Origin: Lineolata rhizophorae
Taxonomy: Eukaryota > Ascomycota > Dothideomycetes > Lineolatales > Lineolataceae
Direction: 5' to 3'
DNA: 64,000 bases
Assembly (NCBI GenBank): GCA_010093515.1
Contig: MU001703.1
Coordinates: 16,533 to 80,532, forward strand
Shown here in pieces: positions 12,401-22,729 of the stretch (its first letter is position 1; every line of letters begins with the position of its first letter). The position numbers and the translations under genes were made by a program. The notes under the pieces are model-generated. The model did no database searches, was not told the origin of the DNA, and worked only from the letters and a program-made list of their open reading frames with translations.

Positions 12401-12806
12401 CTTCAACTTGACTGCGGCTGCGGCCCCCGGTCAAGCAATTCTACCGAGTGCCATGGAGCTCGGCCCGGGCTCCACCGCGGCGTCGCTCGACTCGGCTGGC
12501 AGCTCGACAAACAAGTTCCTCGATACGGCCGCAGACCCGTCGCCGGCTACCGTCGCCTCGGCCACCGGCTCGCCGGCTAGCATGCACTTCGTGCGTGGCC
12601 ACGGACGCGCGGAGGCGCCGCCACTAACACCGGACGTCGGAAGGGCGGACGTGGAGCGCGAGTTGGCGGCTGCGGCGAAGGCTATGAGCGCCATGGAACG
12701 TAGGTTAAGCGCGTTAGCGAGGAAGAATGAACGGGTGTTGAGCGAGGTGGTGAAGGGAAGAAGCGGGAGCCATGCGGGTGTAGGGAGGAGCGCTTTGCAT
12801 GTCTAG
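9402..12806 (+). CDS. Long low-complexity ORF, probably the C-terminal part of NOT4
   Basis: An open frame of 1134 codons. The only usable ATG near the beginning (9402) lies inside what reads as a splice acceptor ending at 9417, so the true coding part probably begins at 9418 as an internal exon. Most of the protein is Ala/Ser/Pro/Thr-rich and disordered. Ordered patches are DPNFPPLSRR near residue 45, a basic helix KSKSQAKRERRLEKARLL (about 425-445), a PIMGRMRKTKKKEK patch, a conserved-looking block with FLCSLSQAEEDRYLELEKSL (about 690-710), and a C-terminal coiled coil ending in ERRLSALARKNERVL. As far as I recall, filamentous-fungal NOT4 proteins of about 1500 residues have similar patches after the RRM region. 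Joining to the upstream gene is therefore favoured. A separate gene cannot be excluded. Confidence 0.6.
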   Translation: MPFSPASPSFAAPPTAATASSIDALVSDSNPAPAAAIPADLANDPNFPPLSRRHEHQHSTGRRATPTIPPGFSAPMAISRPSSSSGGAVGVGTIGSTKTTSVVPVPLQKGTPAVPLVPIATKRELGDLKGLGQTKLPTAKDGSAQATIVPTAVEQLSTQTASKKVEESNATGQTVERGEEEDGASIPDSKSEPSSTTTRKASGLGKNASSIQDASPMKKPGPSSSKRQHPGRLDISAATTEATSKKGDASPASRATSATQPHPTPGAAPPSSTAAESPAKRAGPRSIRLVSTPKTENAPPGGLPTPAAGTGAGTGASATPSSATTTTGLPQTMPAPPAPAGIASAAAAALQRSRQPSAASIHNVPGTPTTGVSELGISDVASTSASVSVSRANSPPPGGAAATAPGGGIVGSAPPKKSKSQAKRERRLEKARLLALEEDARQKAKTAAERDAIVGAAEASSDASGAVDKKAKAKGGAPQHTPTPEQEQEAHGPIMGRMRKTKKKEKPVPAKVLAAAAKETGAVGEKTDKLEKDKEMPTESDPSSRPISPSPAAIPSSKQTKEATKIAKEAERLSEEKGMGDLSDPLSPAAIISSLLASGEVSKNSLNSFLHPEGDSAFRMAPRNAKNSSRRLPFNPAITEEDIPNRDHAINLTSADLATLGQKQPLRIAGPDGRLSSRALITTTGRFLCSLSQAEEDRYLELEKSLQESAAKNPAGTFKPARPSKMESLIPYFGDGFETPGEVLGAAATAATAAAHLAAIRQEQQSGDRKGKGRASDDVVPASNATTGPSTSASQAPRPQHGGLVLSKPRQSPPQLQDPAITCLDNMIVIDRHMYQPPPTTSAAAAVTATTPSSVATTLLPQLRSNGSASSSTSAAAMPIAASTSNVPPGWATFFRELRNSPAVTSAMSGASIPANEPPATGYSTAGISMALSNLLPSAYATSLAAFASAAPGEIPPLPAVTQAAASGSAASSMAPASSNTAAAPSADTSTPSGLSLKLNFNLTAAAAPGQAILPSAMELGPGSTAASLDSAGSSTNKFLDTAADPSPATVASATGSPASMHFVRGHGRAEAPPLTPDVGRADVERELAAAAKAMSAMERRLSALARKNERVLSEVVKGRSGSHAGVGRSALHV

Positions 12807-14616
12807 GAAGACGCGGGACGCAAGTTGAGTGGGGATGGGTCTGGGCAATAGCGTAACAGGTCCAACAGGTAACCGGAGATGGATGAAGATAACAAATTTA
12901 GTAATCGGGGGAGGGATTGTATCATTTGTTTTTTGTACGACTACGCGAGGGCATTGTAACAGAGTAAGTGTGTATTCTTGCGGTGGTGGATGGCCTGTAT
13001 TACACAGAAGGTTTTTGGAGGCATGCTATTGCTATTGTCATTGCATTCTTTACTTTTCCTGTACTGTTAAATATCCCTAATACCCGACATTATAATAAGT
13101 TAGCAGGGTGCCATCACCGCTTAAGCATTGTTGTACATCCTTTAAGGTGAGATAAGTCTAGTCAAAAGGCAAAAGTGAAAGTGTGCTTGCTATAAACACA
13201 GGGTTGTTTTTCTAACGTGCTAAACTTCACTCCCTTTGAGATGAAGTATTGGGAGCTTTGTGATGCAAAATTGTTTTTGATATTTAGACCAATTAAATTC
13301 CATGGCCAGACTATCAATTAGCCAAATAATGCCCCAGGCTAGATAACGGGCCACAAGCGATATTTACTTCTCTGTTCTCCAGTCTCACATCAACGGCTAT
13401 TCGTGTAGCCATTCCGAATGGTAATTGAAGATGTAATGCAGGCTATTCTATGCGCTATTTCTTTTCTTTAAGTATCTGAACGTGACTTTGTTTCACTGCA
13501 TTCGCTATCTTCTAGGTAATTATACTAGTAGTCTCATTAGCCCAGGATCTCAAGATATCGCTTGTAGGTGAGAATAAGTATTTAGTGAAGACATGGTTTT
13601 GACATACAGTTAGTCCCAACAAGGGGGGCAAGAAAATCCAGAATTGTCATCTCAGCTCTGAAGAAGTGCAAGGCAATTTCATTGGAGGGTGGGTGGCAGA
13701 GTTTACTCTCCGTGACACCCTTACAGAAGCTGTTCCTGCGGACCTAGTCGCGCCAGCTATTAGCAGCAAATCTACCGGTTAGTCGTGTCGAGAACAGCAA
13801 ATATTCCAACCCGAATCTCGAACGCGAGCCTCCTATACTTGCGAGTATATAATTCGATTGCTTGAACTTAGACAAGTCGTCCCTATCTAAGCATAGATAT
13901 CTAAAGCGCGCTTATAGTGAGACAAGACCTCCTGACTCATTCTTCAGAGGCGTAATAAGCCTTTCGGCCACGCAGTTAGCCCGAGCTCGTTTTGCACCTA
14001 TAACTATAAAAATACACAGCTTTTGGAGAAGAATTTGAAAGATGTTGTAAACATGTCTCGCCGAAGGAACAACCTTCACCATGAGGTGTAGTTTTTCAAA
14101 CGAGGTGACTATTACTTGAATGCGTGTTCTAGACTGGGAAAAGCCATAGACGATAAAGGTAAAATAAGAATGCAAATACTTTCCTTCAACTTATTTCAGC
14201 TAGGAAATTAAGGATGCTAAACTTCTAGCGTATCTAGTTTATGCGATACACCATAGTTCTCAGATTCCTGCTTACTAAGAAGCAAAACCAAGTCTAGAAA
14301 TGGAATACTACGTCCTCTATTATAATGTTTCCAAATTCAACACATTCGGGCTGAATAAATTGGTTGCATGATATAAACTAATATATCAAACCACTTTCGG
14401 CCATCCAATATGTACGTTGTTCCCCTTCGTATACCCATTAAATACATTCCACCGCCTATCCCCGCCTAAAACAAAAGGCCAGACCTTGTACATGCATGTA
14501 AGCAACTACAAAGAATCTATAATGCGAAGTACTAATAGACAATGCGGATTATGCCGCGAAGCGTGATCTCTAAACCCCTCTTAACACCACTACTCCAAAA
14601 GCCCTAAGCCAAACCA
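12807..14616. other. AT-rich intergenic region, no gene seen
   Basis: A 1.8-kb spacer between convergent genes (plus-strand ORF ending at 12806, IBtk-like gene ending at 14617). Base composition drops clearly from the GC-rich coding exons on both sides. Only short open frames without protein-like composition occur. Part of each side must be 3' untranslated sequence. I see no tRNA, repeat array or transposon remnant that I can name. Confidence 0.4.
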
Positions 14617-15634
14617 TCACTCCTGACCCCTGCGCGCCTTTCCACCGGTCTTCGCGGCCGCTCGGCCCTCCTTTGCGCCTCCACCCCCTCGCCCTCTACC
14701 ACCACCGTGACCACTCTTCGCCCCTCTGCCTTCACGAGTCTCACCCTTGCTCCTTCCCTCGGCACCATCCCCGTTCTTCGCCCTCTGGTCCCCCTTTCCC
14801 TTTCCCTCACCTTTCCCACCTCTCCCCCGTCCGCTCCTGCCCCTCCCTGCCCCGCCGCCACCCCTCCCCCTCGCCGCTTCCCTTGCCTTCGCCGCTTCTT
14901 CTTCCTGCATCACCCGCCTGCTTTCCTGGTCCCACCACTGCTGGAACTCCTGCTCTAGCTGGATGTCTGACAGCGAGTGCACGGCGTGCTGCGCCTCATA
15001 CAGGACGTCTTTCTCCATCTGCTGCTGGGAGAGGATGTCGGCCATGGAGAAGGTGTGCTGCTGAGAGGGAGAAGACGAGGTAAAGTCTACGCCGGAGGAA
15101 GACGGTTGTGGGAGTGGCGTGTGACGGATAGATTGAATGGCCGGGGGCTGGGTTTGAGGCTGGTTGGAGGTGTTGGTAGTGGAGGCGGAGGTGGAGGCAG
15201 AAGATGAGGTAGGACGCGCGTGGCTAGGATTAGCGGAACTAGAGGATACTGCGCGGGATGATGACGGCTGCTGCGACTGTACTTGCTGCGATCCTGATAC
15301 GCTCCGCTGCTGCTGCTGCTGCTGCTGCTGCGACGGCGGGGGTGGTGTTCCACTCGCGGCCGATTGACTCGATTTCCGCGACGCGCTCGGACTCCTTGCA
15401 ACCGTCTGCCGAAGTGTAAGGTGCTGCGCGGAGGAGCTACGAGCAGGTGGTTGCTTCGGCGCAGAAGGCGACGAGGAAGGCCCAGGCTGCTCGTTTAGGA
15501 CGTCTTTGAGCGTCGTCTTGGGACCCGCCGCAACCGCTTGCCAAGGCGACGACGCCTTGCCGCTACTCGAGCTCTGCTGAGTGACTGGTTTCTCTGGCGT
15601 CCGCGAAGGCTGCTGTTGCTGTTGCTGTTGCTGC

Positions 15635-15667
<33 letters not shown>

Positions 15668-18600
15668 TGTTGCTGCTGTTGCTGCTGCGCCTGCACGCGT
15701 TTCTTCTTCTCCTTTTGCGACAACTTCGCGTTGAAGGAGCCGGCAGGACGTGGATCAGCTTTAGCCTGCGCGGACAGGCCGAGCGAGAGGCTAGAAGTGC
15801 GCGATGTCGACGCCTGAGCCATGATGTCTTTCATATCCAGTTTAGTCGACGATAACGCGGTCGAGCCCCAAGGCCTAGCTGAAGACATCTTGGGCGTCTG
15901 TGGTTGCTGCGGCTGCGAACTCGGGCTTTGTGATGTGGAAGCTTGGCCCTGCGTCCCCGGAGGCGGCCTGGCTTCTTCCTCAATCACGTCCTTGAACAGC
16001 GATTTGCCTTTCCTGTCCTGCGATGAGGGTGCTGCAGCCCTGGGATCTTGTCCCGAATACGCGGCCGACCCATCTGATACAGATCCAGATGGCCTACGCT
16101 CGCGGCTGGGCGAGACCTCGTCTTCATCATCCATCTCAAAGATAAGATCGTGGACGGACCGCTTGCCCCTAAGTGTCGGACTTTGCGCGGGACTACTAAG
16201 CTCCGCGCGGGCCTCCTTCGACAGCCTTCTCCGGCTTTTTGGCTGAGAAGGCGGCGTCGAGATCTCCTCGTAGCTGTGCGCTCTGAACGAAGATGACAAC
16301 TTCGGATCGCCTGCTTCGAAGTATTTGTCCTGGATCAGGATGCGGTCTATCCTAGCTTGCTGAATGCGCTCCGGCAGGTCAGGGTACCTCGCGAACAAGT
16401 CAGCGTCGGCGTTCCCGCTTTTTGCCCACGAAGCTATCTGCTTCCTGCGAACGACTTCGTCAAGCTCCAGGAGAATGTCTTCGTCAAGTTCACTCAATTG
16501 CCTGTTTAGCCGCTGGTTAGCAACAACCATCGAACAGACAGTTAAGGCACTAAATACCCGTTCTGCAGTACAGCCTCCATGTTGTGACACATATACTCCA
16601 ATCCCGCCTTCTTGAACAAGTCAATCGAATACGGCGAGATGGCATTGAGACACCGGCCGACATTCCGAATGTCGATGAACTTCCCTATGACTTTCTGACA
16701 GACTTCGGAGAGGCGGTCAATCATTAGGAAGTTAGCGATCTCGATAACATCAAGAATAAGCTCGAACAGCTCATCCAGGTCGCCGCAAACAACTTCGTCA
16801 AAGAGGGTCTCGCCCGCATCGGCGTATATATGCCGCAGCGCGAACTGGAATGTCTCCGAGTCGAAGTTATCCATGTCGATGGCGATAGGCTCGGCAGGAG
16901 CTGACGACAAGTAGCGTCCTCTTCGACCGCTCAGCCACATGCCGCCGGCACCGCCCTTGAAGAGCCGCTCGAAAAAGGGGCATCTCTGACACAGCAATGC
17001 GCTATGGACCCTGACTTCGTCGTCCGCGAGATGCAGCACCACGTCACCGTCCTCAAAAAAAGTCGGGTCATTGAGAGCCGCCTCCATATCATTGGGCAGA
17101 GAAAAATTCCGCTCGGGCGTGAAACGCCTCACCGAAGACTCTAACACGGCCATGTCTAGCTTGGATGAAATCTTCAGCAGCTCTCCTTTAGTCTGGCGGA
17201 ACGAATCTCTCAGTCGCGTCTCGGCGCTGTTCCAAAGGGCCAGCACCTTGTCAGAGTAAAGGTAAAGTACGAAGTTGAGGACAGTCAGGAAATCCGCGCC
17301 TTGAAAAACGAGGGTGGGACGTCCCATGCCGCCATCTAGCTCGAGGGTGAGGACATCCAGGATGATGAATGGCCGCCCCTCCGTCCGGACTTTATGCAGA
17401 CCGGCGCGAAAAACACGACTGCGGCCGGAAAGCATGAAGGCATTAATAGGGATGCGGACATCAGACGACGTGGTACAGACTGTCATATCGTACGTCGCAC
17501 CGTCCTCTTCCAAGCGTCGCTCAACCGCCTTCTTGACGTCCTCCTGCCAACCACCAGCAGACTTGCGTATGCGCTGATAGAGCGCCTCCGCCATGGCCGC
17601 GAACCCCCCTGATGGGTCGTCCTCACTCAGTTCGGAGCGCTCCTCCGGGGGCGCAATGCCCGCGAATGGCAAGAGCGGGAACAGATCGCGCCAGATGGAC
17701 TGCGGCCTGACCTGGATGTGTGCACGCATGATGTCCGAGTCCTCGCGGACCGCGGCGTACGCGCCATATCCCGATGCGCGCACCGCCGCGATGCCCGTCA
17801 GCGTGGGCACCCGCGAGAACTTGTAGTTCTTGGCCTTATACTGGGCGGTGTTCGAGGCACTGGCATCCTTGATCTTGGCCCGCTTCACCCGTCGCCATAC
17901 GCTGCCGGCAGCCGTGGTCAGGATGATGGAGCCGTCCTGATCGACCGCCACGTCGCGGGCAGCCATGTAGTTTTTGATGGGCGTCCAGATGGACTGCGGG
18001 TAAGACAAGGCGCCCTTGATCTTGGAGGGGTTTGTCGTGGACGCGGCGGATGCGTCGCCTGCTGAGTCGGTGCGCTGGTTGACCGTCACGGCATAGACGT
18101 GGCCGCGCGAGGACAATGCACAGATCGTATCACCGCCAGATGTAATCTTAGAGATGTGGTTAGGAGAAAACATTACGTCCCTGATGCTGCCGGCAAGAGG
18201 CCCGAAGAAGTAATTTGCAAAGCTGTCGGCCGCAGTCAGGAAGTTGACCTTAGCGTATCCAAAATTGGCAAACACGTATACATCATGGTTCTGGAGCAAA
18301 CAGACGGTGGCTCTGTCGATGGCCGCCACGGAGTGGATTGGCGAGTGGAACAATGAAGCAGCGACTTTCCTAGGGACGACCTGGATCTCCAGCGATCGCG
18401 AATCAGAGTCGACGATACCGAGTTGTCCTTCGTTCCTACCAAAGGTGTACAGCGACGTAGCCGTATGAACGACCGAATGAATACGCGAAGCCGCAACGCC
18501 CACCACAAGCTCTTTCTTCAACGGCCCAAAAACTTGACGCGGAAGAAGTTGAATGGGGTCTTCGCCTCGATGAGCGGTTTCGGGAAGCGTGTATCCAAGT

Positions 18601-19877
18601 TGACCATGAGCGTTGCTGCCCCAGCTGAAGAGACTGTGCGAAGACAAGGCCAAAGTATGGTTCTGGCCCAGCGCAACGGCGTCAACGCGTTTCTCCGCCA
18701 ATGCTCCACCATCGACGCAGACAAAATTGAAGCGAGTGTTCTCGGAACCGGTTCCTAACCGGCCTCCTTTGCCGTGTCCGCATACATACAAGTTTGACCG
18801 AGCGTCTGCTGTAAGAATGGCCGAGTGCAACTTAGACATTTGGACATCCTTGACGATTAGCGGTAGGTTCCGAGTCACCGTTGGCTGTTCCGGCACAGGA
18901 ACATCTGAGTTACGATGGAAACGCTGCTGCAGGTGATCCGGTCTTCTGAGGTTCACTCGCTCTGGGAATTGACGATCGTCCTCATCACCGAAGCCAAGCG
19001 TAATATTCTTGTTGCTCCCAAACGTGTAAACCTCGTTAATCTTGCTCGGATGCTCCCCATTGAAGTCGCCTCGCAACGGATCTTCCTCGTCCGAGTCATC
19101 GTTTGGCGACGAACTGCGCATATACTGCTGTGACGACTCCGCGTCATTATTCAACGGATCGAGAGTCCAATCGTACAGATCCAAAGGCCCGTTCCCATCG
19201 CTGTCCTTGATCTTTATCAGCCCGCCCGCCCTTTGTTTACCCCCTTGCCGCACATCCAACCGATCCCTCTCCAAGATCAACCGCGCAATAGAAATGTTGC
19301 CGAAATAGAAGGCGCGATGCAGCGCCGTCCACCCGTTCTCGTAGTCTTGCACGTAGAGATCGATCAAGGGGTGCTGGACGAGCGCGCGCGCGAATCCGAC
19401 CGCCGTCGTCGACGTCGACGACGCCACGTGGTGCAGTAGCGTCTTGCCCACCGCGTCCCGCTTGTTCACGTCGGCGCGCGTCAGGACCAGGCCTCCGGCA
19501 GCCGTAGAGGCGCCCGCGCCGCCGGACACCGTCCACCCGCCTCCATGCGCGCCGCCGCCGGCGCCGGACCTCCGGCTCTTCGCCACCAGTGTTGGCGACG
19601 TGCCCAAACTGCCCGGACTCCCTATTGCGTGCGCGCCGAAGCTACCGGGCTGCGCTGCAGCACTAGATCCTACCGCCGTCGCCGCCGCCGCCGCCGACAC
19701 CACCGTTGCTCCTCCTGCTGATCCTCCACCCGCAACACCGGCTCCGGCCCCTCCCGCATTATTCCCCCGCTGCGCGCCTCCGCCGCCCTGCCGCGCGTTG
19801 TAGCTCGCCGTCTCCAGGAGGCGCTGGAAGGCGTCGACATCATCGAAGAGGAAGAGAGCCCACAGTTTACTGCTCAT
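14617..19877 (-). CDS. IBtk-type ankyrin / RCC1 / BTB-POZ protein
   Basis: A probable substrate adaptor for Cullin-3 ubiquitin ligases, by analogy with animal IBtk and yeast Btb-type proteins. It has two exons, 16558-19877 and 14617-16501, for 1734 residues. Intron 16502-16557 has GTATTT/CAG ends and phase 2. Order of parts: an N-terminal helix MSSKLWALFLFDDVDAF, an Ala/Gly-rich insert, ankyrin repeats (GKTLLHHVAS ... NGWTALHRAFYFGNISIARLIL), RCC1 propeller repeats (LGQNHTLALSSHSLFSWG, GHGKGGRLGTGSENTRF), then two BTB modules (MTVCTTSSDVRIPINAFML; DPTFFEDGDVVLHLADDEV with VHSALLCQRCPFFERLF). The joint reads NGQLSELDEDILLELDEVVR, as in the family. The tail is disordered: a tract of about 26 Gln at 15610-15688, a second Gln tract, a short WWDQESRRVMQEEEA helix and an RG/GG-rich end. 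The fusion of the two frames is well supported. Confidence 0.9.
15608..15690 (-). repeat. CAG/CAA repeat coding a polyglutamine tract
   Basis: About 26 mixed CAG and CAA codons in the disordered C-terminal part of the IBtk-type protein, read on the minus strand. A second, shorter run of CAG codons lies at about 15308-15332. The CAA interruptions suggest selection for Gln rather than pure repeat slippage. Length is likely to vary between strains. Confidence 0.9.
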
Positions 19878-22729
19878 GTGTCGTGAGCGCGTGCGTCAGG
19901 TCGTCGTCGTCGGCAGCAGCGGGCCGCGTTTCCCGCGAAGGAAAAAGGAGGGGAAGAAATGGGCTTCCTGCCGAGCAAAAAGAGGCCTCTCTCTCGCCGC
20001 GGCAGCACTACGACGCCTCGCCTTGGACCTCGAAGGTGGGCCAAAGCTTGTTTAAAGGCGCGATGGTGCGGAGGGTGAGAGGGAGGTGCGTTTTGCGCCG
20101 GAGGAACGAAGGAAGCTTTGCGTTTGTTCGTGCGTCTGCGCGTGTGGTCGGAGCTTTGCGACTGCTGCTTGATTCGATGGAGCTGGGGAGAGTGGCGATA
20201 GCGGAAATGGAGAAGAATGGGACCGAACTCGATGTAGGGCCGAACTTGTTGATGGATTTTCAAGCTTTCGACTGCGATTGTGATGGACGATGGAGTCTTC
20301 CGGACACGGGTTTAAGCTCCGACGGCGATCCGGATGTCCGAAGTCTCGGATGCGTTATGACTCGGCGCGTGTGGCGGGGGCGTCGACGACGATTAATGAG
20401 AGAGTAATGCGTGAGACTTGGGGGCAGCTCGTTCCGCCGGGTAGACGTCGCACAATGGTGCGCCAGCAAGGGTCTATAACAGCTCCTGAAGCTGGCCGGA
20501 AAGCTCGAGAACGGAGAAAAGCGGGTATCGCGACGGATGCGACGAAGGATGGTCGTTGGTGCGGGGAACGCTGAATGGCGATAGCTGGCTTCTTTAATCA
20601 TGGTCTCCCGCCCCCGGACCACTTCGGCAACCAATTACGGGCCGCGCTTCCATGGTGTGCGCTGGGCACGACTCCTCATGTGTTCTACTCACAACTGAAC
20701 TATTGACCGAAATCTCGCTCCGCTCTATTCCGAAACAATACTCGGCCAATGGCACTAGCTGCTCTGGTCACACTGTTAAAGTGACGCACGGAATGGTATG
20801 TTGCTTCCAAAACTTCCCAAAACGGCGCTTGGAATTTGTCTTTGCTCGAGCAATCAATCTAGCGGGAGTAGAGGAACAACCACATTAACCAAACCAAAAA
20901 TTCGAAAACAGAGGCTACACGACCTAAAAGCCGATGGGCCTACTTCCGTGCATGTGGCCAAAACCTGTATATTGCTAGATGCTGCTATGAAAGAATCACT
21001 AAGAACGTAGATTTCATAATGTATTTCAACAAGTATTTATACCATACTAGTGCCGCCAGCTGCCACAAAAAGCATGCGGAGGAGCTGCTGACTAGAAAAC
21101 GGCTCGATATCGCTCACCGCATGAGCCAGGAGGAGCCGTATGCGCCGACTGGCCCGAACATGGCAGACGTGTTTTGGCGGACCGTTCTCACCGATCACGA
21201 TGCGTATGGGACGAGCGGGTTGAGCGCGAGAATAGATGTCGCGGCAACAGATTATGGACGGGTGCATCATCAAGGGCGAATGAAGGGGCCGTTGCTCTCG
21301 TTTGGGCTCAAAAACGAGACAGTGGACGAGACATTCTGAGGCGTTGGTTGGAGGGGTTGCCAAGTAGTGTCATTTATTTGCGGCTTTTTGCCATAGATAA
21401 GGAGTTATGGGACTGGCACCATCCAATATTGAGGCTAAAGATTTATTGTGTGTGTTTTTGGTGGGAAGGTGCCGTTTGCAGTAAGGCAGACGAGCGATTG
21501 ATGAACATTGGTTCAGGAGACATCTTCGCATGGGTTCATGCATGAGTGGGAAATTGACGTAGCTAACGACGAGAAGTTGGATGTTGTTGAGTTTCGGATA
21601 AGCTGGGAATTTTGAGCATGAAGGGGCCTCCATCAGGCCGCCATGTGAGTGGTGGCGGAGTTCGAGTCACATGGCATGGTTAGTGCTTTTCCCAAAAGCA
21701 GAGTCGTGCTTGAAAATTGACCTAGTAGTCCCAAAACAGAGGCAGGGAATGGGTTTGAAGCCCTATAATAGGAACTTCTACAGAAACCTAAACTCCAATC
21801 TCGACTGTTACTATATATGACCAGTCTCCTAATTCTAGCGTCATCGCGCCTCCGTTTCCAGTTGTCCATGTCCTCTTCCTGTGCCTTCAGTCTCTGTTGG
21901 GTTAGTAGCTACAGCCGGGGGTTGGCCATTCTATAACCTAAAAACAGTAAGCCTTTTGCACTGAGTTGGGCTAGTAAGTGTAATACATACTATGACGCAC
22001 TAAGTGATTCACACTTTTTAAACAACGGCTCTAGTCTCTTCTAGAATAACATCCGTGCAGGAAATTTTGATATGCGACCGAATTACCCACGTTAGCAGCG
22101 CAGTTGGGCATAAATGTCACCATGCACATAATTTGCTTTACTCGCAACCTACGGAACGTAGTAGAATAGCATCACAATATGGACTGAACACTGCAGCATA
22201 TATGCTAATGAACCTGATTTTAGCCTAGCAGTGAGAACTACACATACACACCACTGCCCACTAATCAACCCCTCCCAGGAAGAAGAACACTCCTATCCCA
22301 GGCGGCTTTCAAATCACCAAAGCCGCCGCTAAAAACCCAGTTCTCTCAACGCCACCGCTTTGTAGGAAAAAGCGGATATCCAGTCTCGGCTTGCAAGCAG
22401 AAGAAACACAACTCCGTGCTACTCGTACAACAAAAGGTTGATCCGAACAAGGGAATTAGATAGAAATAAAAGGGTATTACAAATCATCGTAACCACTTCT
22501 GCCGCACCTGTTGCTGTCCGCGGGTGCCGACTCTAAAGTTAAGCAAGCATAACGACACTCACTTGTAGCCACTACTTGGACTTGCCACTTCAACCACCAC
22601 TTGCTCACCGAACTAGAAGAATTGCCCAGGACACACCCGCTCGGCTGACCGCTTTCTTCAACCCCACCGACCCACTTCAATATACACATCGCACCCCCTC
22701 CCCAACTAAACACTATGTGCTACCCCTCC
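19878..22729. other. Intergenic region, no gene supported
   Basis: A 2.85-kb spacer between two minus-strand genes. The first 700 bases are GC-rich, CGA/TCG-rich 5' flank of the IBtk-type gene with overlapping open frames on both strands that lack family features. From about 20650 to 22480 it becomes AT-rich. The last part (22260-22730) is the 3' flank of RSC9. No RNA gene could be established. Confidence 0.4.

Noticed and set aside
22483-22600. Stretch with AGTTAAGC and TACTTGG, loosely like the internal promoter of 5S rRNA
   Set aside because: Only a few short words match. The 5' and 3' ends cannot pair and the central domain is not recognisable, so a 5S gene or pseudogene is not supported.
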